5,689 nt of DNA. Origin: Oscillospiraceae bacterium (GTDB lineage: Bacteria > Bacillota_A > Clostridia > Oscillospirales > Oscillospiraceae). The translations under genes were made by a program, and so were the position numbers. The notes below the pieces were generated by a model. The model was not told the origin of the DNA. It saw only the letters and a list, made by a program, of their open reading frames with translations, and did not search any database. The DNA lies in assembly GCA_017936985.1 (NCBI GenBank), contig JAGBEM010000238.1, positions 1-5,689 of the forward strand. Direction: 5' to 3'. Positions 1-5,689 of the stretch are shown in pieces (positions within the stretch are counted from its first letter, which is position 1; each line of letters begins with the position of its first letter).

Positions 1-539
1 AGCTGTATTGGAACCGAAATGAGGATGCGATTCGAGAAACATCGCAGAAGTACGGTGGGTATCTGGCAAAAATCGCATACAATGTGCTGTCAGATTATCA
101 GGACAGCGAAGAATGTGTCAATGATACATATTTGAGGGCCTGGAACTCCATACCAACCAATAAACCGGCAAGATTATCGTTGTATCTCGGGAAAATCGCA
201 AGGCTCCTGGCAATCGATATGTACCGCAGAAAGCATGCCCAGAAGCGGTATATGTCTGAATATGCCTTGTCTCTCGACGAATTAGGTGACACGTTCTCAG
301 ATGGAGCAACGCCGGAGCAGGAACTCCATGCAGAAGCTCTGCACGATGCATTGAATGTGTTTCTGCATCGGCTCTCCCCGACGGCGAGAAATGTATTTAT
401 TGGCAGATACTATTTCTTCGACTCCATCAAGAAAATTGCGGACTATTGCGGCATTGCAGAGGGCACGGTAAAGAGCTCCCTGCACCGCACCCGTCAGGCA
501 CTGAAAGAACATCTGCAAAAGGAGGGCTTTGAATTATGA
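1..539 (+). CDS. ECF-type sigma-70 family RNA polymerase sigma factor (5' end cut by window)
   Basis: Directs RNA polymerase to a small set of promoters. The reading frame is open from base 3 to the TGA at 537-539, giving 178 visible residues beginning LYWNRNEDAI. Region 2 spans about residues 1-80, with the core-binding signature DSEECVNDTYLRAWNSIP at about 34-51 and LGKIARLLAIDMYRR at about 62-76. Region 4 follows a variable linker, from about residue 115, with a helix-turn-helix IADYCGIAEGTVKSSLHRTR at about 145-164. Regions 1 and 3 are absent, as in ECF factors. Relatives usually begin about ten residues before the LYW motif, so the true start lies just left of the window. A GTG at 84 is in frame but would delete the first helix of region 2, so it is unlikely to be the start. 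The TGA overlaps the next gene's ATG. The family is secure; the promoters it recognises cannot be read from the window, and its own promoter is outside it. Confidence 0.95.
   Translation, partial: LYWNRNEDAIRETSQKYGGYLAKIAYNVLSDYQDSEECVNDTYLRAWNSIPTNKPARLSLYLGKIARLLAIDMYRRKHAQKRYMSEYALSLDELGDTFSDGATPEQELHAEALHDALNVFLHRLSPTARNVFIGRYYFFDSIKKIADYCGIAEGTVKSSLHRTRQALKEHLQKEGFEL
520..526 (+). promoter_or_regulatory. Ribosome binding site for the DUF3160 gene
   Basis: AGGAGGG lies inside the last codons of the sigma factor gene, nine bases before the ATG at 536. It is a near-perfect Shine-Dalgarno sequence and fixes the start of the downstream gene, which therefore has its own strong initiation site as well as the ATGA overlap. 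Confidence 0.85.
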
Positions 540-2851
540 AAAAAGACGATTTTGTTGACCTCATGGGTGAGGTCGATGATGCGCTGATCGAACAAGTTGA
601 TGAAGTTCGGGAAGAACATAAAAAGAACAAAAGGCGGTGGATCGGTGTTACCAGCCTTGTGGCGTGTCTGGCTTTGATCCTTTCCGCCGGCTGGCTGCTG
701 ACGAAGCCTTGGGACAAAACAGCAAGTCAGGAAAACGAGGCTCTGCTGAGTGAGCAGCCTGACACGAAAGAACATGAAGCGCAAGGTGCGGTTGCGGAAC
801 TGGGCAGTTTCCCGGAGGAGGGATCCGTCAGACTGCAGCTGCTGAACTTTGCTTCCATGGACGAAGCACTGCAGCCTTCGGTAGCTCCCTATGGGGCAGA
901 AGCCGGATTGTCCAATGTGATCAATTTGGATCAGTTCTATCTATCCGATGAAAAGCTGGATCTGTTGGAGAAGAACCTGTTTGTGGTGTCTCCGTCCTAC
1001 AACTCGGAGTTCTTTGAAACCTATGAGTACAACCGGTATGCACAGATTCCCAATTATGTGACAGTGGACTCCATGATGCACACCTATCACCTGTACTTCA
1101 GTCTGCTGCTGAATCGGACGGAGAAGAATTACCTGTCCGATGGGCTCCTGGAGTTGAGTAAGGGTATGCTGGAAACCAGTATGGCACAGTACGAGGCGCT
1201 GGTCGGCACGCAGTGGGAGCAGGCAGCAAAACGGAATGTGGCCTATTTTGCCATTGCGGCAGAACTGCAGGAGCCGGGCGTCGATATCCCTGCCTATGCA
1301 GCGGAACTGGTACAATGGGAGCTGGAGCAGATCTATGCAGCAGAGGGAATTGTGGAATCTCAGCTGGCTGAGGACTTCATCGACTATAGCCAGTTCAAGC
1401 CCCGCGGGTACTATGAAGGCGACGACGTACTGGAAGACTATTTCCGTGCGATGATGTGGTATGGACAGGTCAATTTCGCGCAGGACAACGAGGAACTGAA
1501 CCGCAGCGCGCTTCTGATGACGATGGCCATGGCAGAAACGGATATTCTGGCGTGGGAGCAGATCTATACGGTCACTTCGTTCTTTGCCGGTGTCAGTGAC
1601 GATCTGGGGTATTATGAATATGCGCCAATCATTGAAGAGGCTTACGGCGGATATCCCACCATGGAATTGTTGATCACCGATGAAAACGCATACGAGACGT
1701 ATCTGAAACTGGTCGAAGAACTGCCTCCTCCTGCGATCAACTCTGTGCCGGTCTATCGGTTTGAAGAGGGCGATCTGGGAGAAATGAACAAGGGCTTCCG
1801 TTTTATGGGTCAGCGGTTCACCATTGACGCCGCAATCATGCAGCAGCTGGTCTATCGGAATGTGGAAGGCACCAACAAGGAAGGCGGGTACCGCATGCTG
1901 CCGGATACGCTGGATGTACCTGCTGTGCTTGGTTCTGATGTGGCGTTTGAGATCCTGGAGGCACAGGGCGAAACGGAGTACGGCGGTTATACCGAAAACA
2001 TGGAACAGCTCCGGTCTGTGCTGCAGGATGCGCCCCAGAGCAGTTGGACAACAAGCCTTTATTCCAGTTGGCTCTATACGCTGCTGCCGCTGCTGGAAGA
2101 AAAGGGAGAGGGGTATCCCTCTTATATGACCAGCACCCAATGGGCAAAGAAGCGTCTGGAAACCTTTGCCGGCAGCTTCACAGAACTCAAGCATGATACG
2201 GTGCTCTATGCCAAACAGATGATCGCGGAAATGGGCGGCGGTCCTCCTGAAGTGATCGATGATCGCGGCTATGTGGAGCCGGAACCGGAGATTTATCACC
2301 GCTTCATGCTGCTGGCACAGCAGACCAGGGAAGGTCTGAACAAGATTGGGTTACTGGGCAGCGAGGATGTGGAGAACCTCAATCGTTTGGCAGAGCTGGC
2401 CCGTCGATTGATGGAGATTTCCAACAAGGAATTGCAGGATGAAGTGCTGACCGATGAAGAGTATGACCTGATCCGGGAGTATGGCGGCACGCTGGAACAC
2501 TTCTGGATCGAGGCGGTTGAGGATCGGACGGATGCAGATTATTTGGATCCGCAGGAGATCCCTGCCTCTCTGGTAACCGACATTGCTACGGATCCCAATG
2601 GTACGGTCTTGCAGATTGGCAATGCCAAACCCGCTGAGATTCTTGTGGTGGTACCCATCGAAGGAAAGCTGCGGCTGGCGTCGGGTGTAGTGTATAATTT
2701 CTATCAGTTTGAGCAGCCAATCGGGGAACGGCTGACCGATACCGAATGGCGGCAGAAGACCGGAGAGTGGGCCGGTGAGGACGGCTGGTTCCACCGCGAT
2801 GAAACACTGGAAAAACCCTGGTGGACGGAAAGCTATTGGAGTGAAGAATGA
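536..2851 (+). CDS. Membrane-anchored DUF3160 protein with anti-sigma-like N-terminus
   Basis: A 771-residue protein, probably the sensor or regulator of the upstream sigma factor. Seen: a cytoplasmic tail (1-34) with GEVDDALIE at 11-19 and a basic KKNKRR stretch, one membrane helix (about 35-56), an acidic linker (57-135), then a large domain that I recognise as DUF3160 (about 138-765). Hallmarks are a DSMMHTYH motif at 178-185, FRFMGQRFT at 421-429, SLYSSWLY at 507-514, FTELKHDTVLYAKQ at 548-561, and a C-terminal VVPIEGKL..ASGVVYNFYQF segment. Positive charges before the helix predict N-in, C-out topology. The only cysteine I see is C44 in the helix, so the tail has no zinc-binding HxxxCxxC motif of ZAS anti-sigma factors. 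Known: DUF3160 has no established function; short DD-containing tails plus one helix are common in proteins encoded after clostridial ECF sigma factors. Inferred: the tail binds the sigma factor and the ectodomain reads an envelope signal. It overlaps both neighbours by four bases. DUF3160 assignment is strong; the anti-sigma role is not proven. Confidence 0.93.
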   Translation: MKKDDFVDLMGEVDDALIEQVDEVREEHKKNKRRWIGVTSLVACLALILSAGWLLTKPWDKTASQENEALLSEQPDTKEHEAQGAVAELGSFPEEGSVRLQLLNFASMDEALQPSVAPYGAEAGLSNVINLDQFYLSDEKLDLLEKNLFVVSPSYNSEFFETYEYNRYAQIPNYVTVDSMMHTYHLYFSLLLNRTEKNYLSDGLLELSKGMLETSMAQYEALVGTQWEQAAKRNVAYFAIAAELQEPGVDIPAYAAELVQWELEQIYAAEGIVESQLAEDFIDYSQFKPRGYYEGDDVLEDYFRAMMWYGQVNFAQDNEELNRSALLMTMAMAETDILAWEQIYTVTSFFAGVSDDLGYYEYAPIIEEAYGGYPTMELLITDENAYETYLKLVEELPPPAINSVPVYRFEEGDLGEMNKGFRFMGQRFTIDAAIMQQLVYRNVEGTNKEGGYRMLPDTLDVPAVLGSDVAFEILEAQGETEYGGYTENMEQLRSVLQDAPQSSWTTSLYSSWLYTLLPLLEEKGEGYPSYMTSTQWAKKRLETFAGSFTELKHDTVLYAKQMIAEMGGGPPEVIDDRGYVEPEPEIYHRFMLLAQQTREGLNKIGLLGSEDVENLNRLAELARRLMEISNKELQDEVLTDEEYDLIREYGGTLEHFWIEAVEDRTDADYLDPQEIPASLVTDIATDPNGTVLQIGNAKPAEILVVVPIEGKLRLASGVVYNFYQFEQPIGERLTDTEWRQKTGEWAGEDGWFHRDETLEKPWWTESYWSEE
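552..579 (+). repeat. Inverted repeat just after the DUF3160 start codon
   Basis: GACCTCA (557-563) and TGAGGTC (568-574) form a 7-bp perfect stem with a TGGG loop. Outward pairing continues to 552/579 with two A-U and three G-U pairs. It begins 16 bases after the A of the start codon, where mRNA structure can affect initiation. It could be chance, since stems of this size are not rare. Confidence 0.45.
2838..2841 (+). promoter_or_regulatory. Ribosome binding site for the CapA-family gene
   Basis: GGAG sits six bases before the ATG at 2848, inside the last codons of the DUF3160 gene. Together with the ATGA overlap it fixes the CapA start and points to coupled translation. Confidence 0.75.
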
Positions 2852-4287
2852 AACGAAAGATCTGGCTTCTGATCACAGCGTTGTTTCTGACTGGCCTTGG
2901 TGCAGCAGGTATTCTGCTGCACCGGGGATACCTGTTGCCTGTATGGATCAAATGGGAGCCAAAAGAGATCGTGTGTGAAGAAGAGGGAATGCCGGATAAA
3001 ATCATCCTGCAGAACCGACGCGTAACGGTTCTGCAGGATGGGGTCTTGGTCTGGCAGTCAGAGAATGGCGTGTGGGTACAGGATGTGCTTTGGGAGGACA
3101 TTGACCACGACTCGGAAAAAGAACTGATGCTTCTTTGCTGGAAACAGGGAAGATACGGCAGCAGCCGTCCATTCTGGGTTACTGAGGATGAGCAGACCTG
3201 GTCACAGCATATTTTTTTGTATGACTGGCAAGAGGGGGAAATCCGTCCCATCTGGATGGCGTCCGATCTGGGCATGGAGGTGGAAAACTGGTCCTTCCAT
3301 GAGCGGAACAGATTGCTTTTGACAGACCGGACCGGAGAAACCAGCGCCTGGGATTGGATCACTTGGGGATTATCCCATGTGAAACCAACCACACTGACGT
3401 TTGCTGCAGTGGGGGATAACCTGATTCATCGGCCAATATATGAATATGCCCTGCGTCATTTTGGTGGAAATTTTGATGACCTATTTGCCTGCATGCAAGA
3501 AGAACTGGATCGATACGATGTGACCTCCATCAATCAGGAGACGATCTATGTGGAGGATCGGGGCGATTATAGCGACTTCCCACGCTTTGGAACACCCATT
3601 GAGGTAGGCGAGGCCGTGGTAAAAGCGGGGTTTTCCATTGTCAGCTGTGCGACCAATCATGCGTTGGACAAAGGTACAGAGGCCATCGACCGAACAGCAG
3701 ACTTCTACGAGCAGGCCGGTGTGATTTGTGCAGGTATCCAGCACAGCGATGATGAGGTATACCGGCCTTACGAAGTCTTTGAACGGAACGGAATCCGTTG
3801 TGCAGTGTTCTCCTATACAGAATCCACCAACAGTCTGCCTGTTCCAGTGGAAACACCCCATGTGCTTCATACGCTGGATGACGAAAGCCAGGTGCGGCAG
3901 GATCTGGAAGCAGGCCGGGAGGATGCGGATTTCTGTATCGTCTATGTACATTGGGGAGATGAATACCAAGAGCAGCCCAATGACACACAGCGATACTGGG
4001 CACAGGTTTTTGCGGACTGTGGTGTTGATGTAGTGATCGGCACCCATCCCCATGTGCTGCAGCCGGTGGAGTGGATCGCCGGTGCAGACGGTAATGAAAC
4101 GCTGGTGTATTACTCTCTGGGCAATTTCATTTCAGCTCAGACAGAACCTGCCTGTACCATCGGTGGTCTGGCATACTATACCGTGGTCAAAGAAAACGGC
4201 ATGTGCCGCATTACCGATCAAGGACTCAAAAAGCTGATCACAGAAAATGAAAACGGCCGATATACAACAAAGCTGCTTTCTGAATGA
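2848..4287 (+). CDS. Membrane-anchored CapA-family (poly-gamma-glutamate-type) protein
   Basis: A 479-residue envelope protein. Seen: K2-R3-K4, then a hydrophobic helix at about 5-24 with no clear cleavage site, so probably an anchor with the rest outside. Residues about 40-175 form a beta-rich, Trp-rich segment with EDIDHDSEKELMLLCW at 83-98, resembling one FG-GAP/VCBS-type calcium-loop blade. The CapA domain covers about 183-460, with the expected metallophosphatase-like motifs in order: GDNLIH (189-194), NQET (229-232), ATNHALDKG (about 268-276), VHWGDEY (367-373), GTHPHV (398-403) and YYSLGNF (421-427). D190, N270, H271, H368, H400 and H402 are the likely metal or active-site residues. 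Known: Bacillus CapA/PgsA takes part in poly-gamma-glutamate capsule synthesis or export, and the fold is related to calcineurin-like phosphatases. No capB or capC partner is visible, so capsule synthesis should not be assumed. As the last operon gene it may be an effector of the sigma/DUF3160 pair (inference). Confidence 0.95.
   Translation: MKRKIWLLITALFLTGLGAAGILLHRGYLLPVWIKWEPKEIVCEEEGMPDKIILQNRRVTVLQDGVLVWQSENGVWVQDVLWEDIDHDSEKELMLLCWKQGRYGSSRPFWVTEDEQTWSQHIFLYDWQEGEIRPIWMASDLGMEVENWSFHERNRLLLTDRTGETSAWDWITWGLSHVKPTTLTFAAVGDNLIHRPIYEYALRHFGGNFDDLFACMQEELDRYDVTSINQETIYVEDRGDYSDFPRFGTPIEVGEAVVKAGFSIVSCATNHALDKGTEAIDRTADFYEQAGVICAGIQHSDDEVYRPYEVFERNGIRCAVFSYTESTNSLPVPVETPHVLHTLDDESQVRQDLEAGREDADFCIVYVHWGDEYQEQPNDTQRYWAQVFADCGVDVVIGTHPHVLQPVEWIAGADGNETLVYYSLGNFISAQTEPACTIGGLAYYTVVKENGMCRITDQGLKKLITENENGRYTTKLLSE
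2895..2927 (+). repeat. Strong inverted repeat in the membrane-helix codons of the CapA gene
   Basis: GGTGCAGCAG (2899-2908) and CTGCTGCACC (2914-2923) form a perfect 10-bp stem with a 5-base loop. Pairing extends to 2895/2927 through two G-U and two G-C pairs. It lies 47 bases after the A of the CapA ATG, within the codons for the membrane helix. No U-tract follows, so it is not a standard terminator. Confidence 0.65.
3003..3040 (+). repeat. 15-bp perfect inverted repeat inside the CapA gene
   Basis: CATCCTGCAGAACCG (3003-3017) and CGGTTCTGCAGGATG (3026-3040) are exact reverse complements around an 8-base loop, ACGCGTAA. It encodes the IILQN...TVLQDG stretch (residues about 52-65), after the membrane helix and before the propeller-like segment. 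It is followed by GGGGTCTTGG, not a T-run. A rough chance estimate (equal bases, loops up to 20) gives about one in ten thousand for a window of this size, so it merits notice. Function is unknown. Confidence 0.8.
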
Positions 4288-4288
4288 G

Positions 4289-4320
4289 AACACCCCACAA
4301 CCGATTGTGGGGTGTTGTTG
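4289..4320 (+). terminator. Rho-independent terminator after the sigma-DUF3160-CapA operon
   Basis: AACACCCCACAA (4289-4300) and TTGTGGGGTGTT (4305-4316) form a perfect 12-bp stem with a CCGA tetraloop, starting one base after the CapA TGA. The downstream tract GTTGTTGT is only moderately T-rich. On the opposite strand the sequence past the hairpin is CTCATTCAG, even poorer in T, so the main direction is probably +, although it could also stop the convergent gene's transcript. Confidence 0.78.
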
Positions 4321-4412
4321 TACGTTACTGACTGTTACTTCATAACGCTCCCAAATTGTGCAGAAAGACGCAAATAAGATTGCTCTCATACAGGCATTGC
4401 AGGCTCAAATAC
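4317..4412. other. Convergent intergenic gap
   Basis: About 96 bases between the + operon's terminator and the stop of the - strand gene. It contains a short direct repeat GTTACT (about 4324-4339) and only weak stems such as GCAA/TTGC near 4370-4383. I see no clear terminator specific to the - strand gene, no promoter and no convincing small gene. Confidence 0.5.
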
Positions 4413-5689
4413 TTACTTCCATTTTTCAATCAGACTGCGGATCTGCGCGGCAAGCTTTGCGTTGTCTTTGTTGGTACGACCTTTGCAGGTTTTGGCGAAA
4501 GCAAGCAGTGCTTCGGCGGCAGCCAGAAGATCCCTGTATACCGCCTGTGCTCTGGCAGAGCCTTTTAGTGCTGCCGCTCTGCGAATCAGCTTGGCATCGG
4601 TATATACGGTCATTCGGCCTGTGAGCAGATCATATTCCGTACCGCTGTAGGGTGCCTCTGCATTGTAGCCCATCTGTGCCAACAGTTTTTGAAATACTAC
4701 GCAGGAGGCATCATCACCGTGGTTGACGAAGACCGTTTGCGGCTTTTCCCTGAAACCTGACAGCCACCGCAGCAGTCCGGCCTGATCGGCATGACCACTG
4801 GTGCCGTGGAGTGCGGCAATCTGTGCATTGACAGAAATATCCTCACCAAACAAACGAACATACTGTGCGCCGTCTTGCAGCTTTCTGCCGAGAGAACCTT
4901 CTGCCTGATAACCCACGAACAGAATGGTGTTTTCTTTCCCCCAAAGGTTGTGCTTCAAATGGTGGCGGATACGGCCTGCCTCACACATACCGCTGGCCGA
5001 CAGGATCACCTTGGGCCGCCTGTCAAAATTGATCTGTTTGGATTCCTCACTTGTAACAGACAGGCAAATATCATCAAACCAAATGGGGTTGATGCCCTGT
5101 TTGACCAGGGCTGCCGTTTCTTCATCGAAACAGCTTTGATCACACTGCATGAAAATAGCGGTAGCTTCAATCGCCAGCGGGCTGTCTACATAGACCGGAA
5201 AACCGTCGTGCCCCCTGACCATTCCCTCCTGCTTGATCTGGCGGATGGCATACAGCATTTCCTGCGTTCTGCCAACCGCAAAGGAGGGAATCACCACATT
5301 GCCGCCCCGGTCAAAGGTGTACTGCAGTATTTCCGCAAGTTCACCCACTGTATCGCCCGGTTTTTCGTGGTGCCGGTCGCCGTAGGTAGCTTCGAGTACA
5401 AGATAGTCGGTTTCCTCCACCGGCAGAGGATCTTTGATCAGCGGCTGGTCCGTATTTCCCACATCGCCGCTGAACACAACCTTTTTTGTAACACCGTCTT
5501 CCGTGAGCCAAAGCTCGATGCAGGCAGAACCAAGCAGGTGGCCAATGTCCGAAAACCGGACGACAACGCCTTCTTCCGCCCGAATGATCTGACCGTACTC
5601 ACAGGGGCGAAATCTGGAGATCGCACCGATTGCGTCCGCTATGGTGTAGACCGGGGAGACCGGCTCATCTCCGGCACGCTGCGCTTTTC
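4413..5689 (-). CDS. MBL-fold / beta-CASP RNA metallo-hydrolase (5' end cut by window)
   Basis: Probable zinc-dependent nuclease of the RNase J/CPSF superfamily acting on RNA in the cytoplasm. The frame is open from 5687 down to the TAA at 4415-4413, giving 424 visible residues. Seen, numbered from the first visible residue: GHLLGSA (49-55; H50 is MBL motif 3), FSGDVG (72-77; D75 is motif 4), LEATYGDRHH (98-107; E99 is beta-CASP motif A), IPSFAVGRTQE (about 133-143), VYVDSPLA (about 165-172), SASGMCEAGRI (230-240), TSGHAD (296-301; H299 is motif B) and VNHGD (321-325; H323 is motif C). The RMMBL part is followed by an alpha-helical C-terminal tail of about 75 residues. The HxHxDH metal motif and roughly the first 100-120 residues lie beyond the window. 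The GTG at 5477 is internal, between motifs 3 and 4, and cannot be the start. Convergent with the operon and functionally unrelated as far as visible. Its exact substrate cannot be told. Confidence 0.93.
   Translation of the reverse strand, partial: KAQRAGDEPVSPVYTIADAIGAISRFRPCEYGQIIRAEEGVVVRFSDIGHLLGSACIELWLTEDGVTKKVVFSGDVGNTDQPLIKDPLPVEETDYLVLEATYGDRHHEKPGDTVGELAEILQYTFDRGGNVVIPSFAVGRTQEMLYAIRQIKQEGMVRGHDGFPVYVDSPLAIEATAIFMQCDQSCFDEETAALVKQGINPIWFDDICLSVTSEESKQINFDRRPKVILSASGMCEAGRIRHHLKHNLWGKENTILFVGYQAEGSLGRKLQDGAQYVRLFGEDISVNAQIAALHGTSGHADQAGLLRWLSGFREKPQTVFVNHGDDASCVVFQKLLAQMGYNAEAPYSGTEYDLLTGRMTVYTDAKLIRRAAALKGSARAQAVYRDLLAAAEALLAFAKTCKGRTNKDNAKLAAQIRSLIEKWK

Noticed and set aside
84..539. 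GTG at 84 as the sigma factor start
   Set aside because: The frame stays open upstream with LYWNRNEDAI..YGGYLAKIA, which is standard region 2 sequence, so the start is further left.
941..2299. A 452-codon open frame on the - strand, antisense to the DUF3160 gene
   Set aside because: It lies wholly inside the conserved DUF3160 coding region. Its translation is rich in His, Arg, Gln and Ile with no recognisable domain, typical of an antisense shadow of a gene with biased third positions.
3003..3040. The 15-bp hairpin as an intrinsic terminator or attenuator
   Set aside because: It is followed by GGGGTCTTGG, with no U-tract, and the gene continues intact into a conserved CapA domain.
3212..3218. 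A run of seven T as a programmed frameshift site in CapA
   Set aside because: The zero frame continues through all conserved CapA motifs, and no stimulatory stem or meaningful alternative frame follows.
2586..3392. A 268-codon - strand frame spanning the DUF3160/CapA junction
   Set aside because: It is antisense to two well-supported genes, is Ser/Arg/Pro-rich, and shows no domain.
4356..4624. Small + strand open frames (70-88 codons) after the operon
   Set aside because: Most of each lies antisense to the C-terminus of the MBL-fold gene. They have no good ribosome site and no recognisable product.
5438..5477. GTG at 5477 as the start of the MBL-fold gene
   Set aside because: Upstream in-frame sequence contains the GHLLGSA metal-binding motif, so this codon is internal.

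Overview
The window looks like chromosomal DNA of a gut-type Clostridia species (Bacillota, Oscillospiraceae or Lachnospiraceae-like). The evidence is moderate GC content, strong AGGAGG-type ribosome sites, tight ATGA gene overlaps, and protein families whose closest remembered relatives are clostridial. It is fully packed: four protein genes, two of them cut by the window edges, and one short convergent gap. I see no mobile element, CRISPR array, tRNA or rRNA.

Left part (1-4287, + strand): a compact three-gene operon. It starts with an ECF-type sigma-70 factor (1-539), which lacks only about its first ten residues. This is followed by a 771-residue single-pass membrane protein (536-2851). 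Its short cytoplasmic N-terminus resembles the anti-sigma-like partners that often follow such sigma factors, and its large exported part is a DUF3160 domain. The third gene (2848-4287) encodes a membrane-anchored CapA-family protein, with a propeller-like segment before its metallophosphatase-like domain. Both junctions are 4-base ATGA overlaps, so translation is probably coupled. A 12-bp perfect hairpin right after the last stop closes the operon.

Right part (4413-5689, - strand): a convergent gene for an MBL-fold / beta-CASP / RMMBL protein (RNase J/CPSF-like RNA metallo-hydrolase). It lacks its N-terminus because the window ends.

Working model (inference): the DUF3160 protein senses something outside the membrane and holds or releases the sigma factor at its cytoplasmic tail. 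CapA would then be an envelope enzyme produced in the same unit. This would be a one-operon surface-sensing and surface-remodelling module in which a DUF3160 domain is the sensor. Unusual extra structure includes strong inverted repeats inside the coding sequence: a 15-bp perfect stem and a 10-bp perfect stem near the start of the CapA gene, and a smaller stem just after the DUF3160 start codon.
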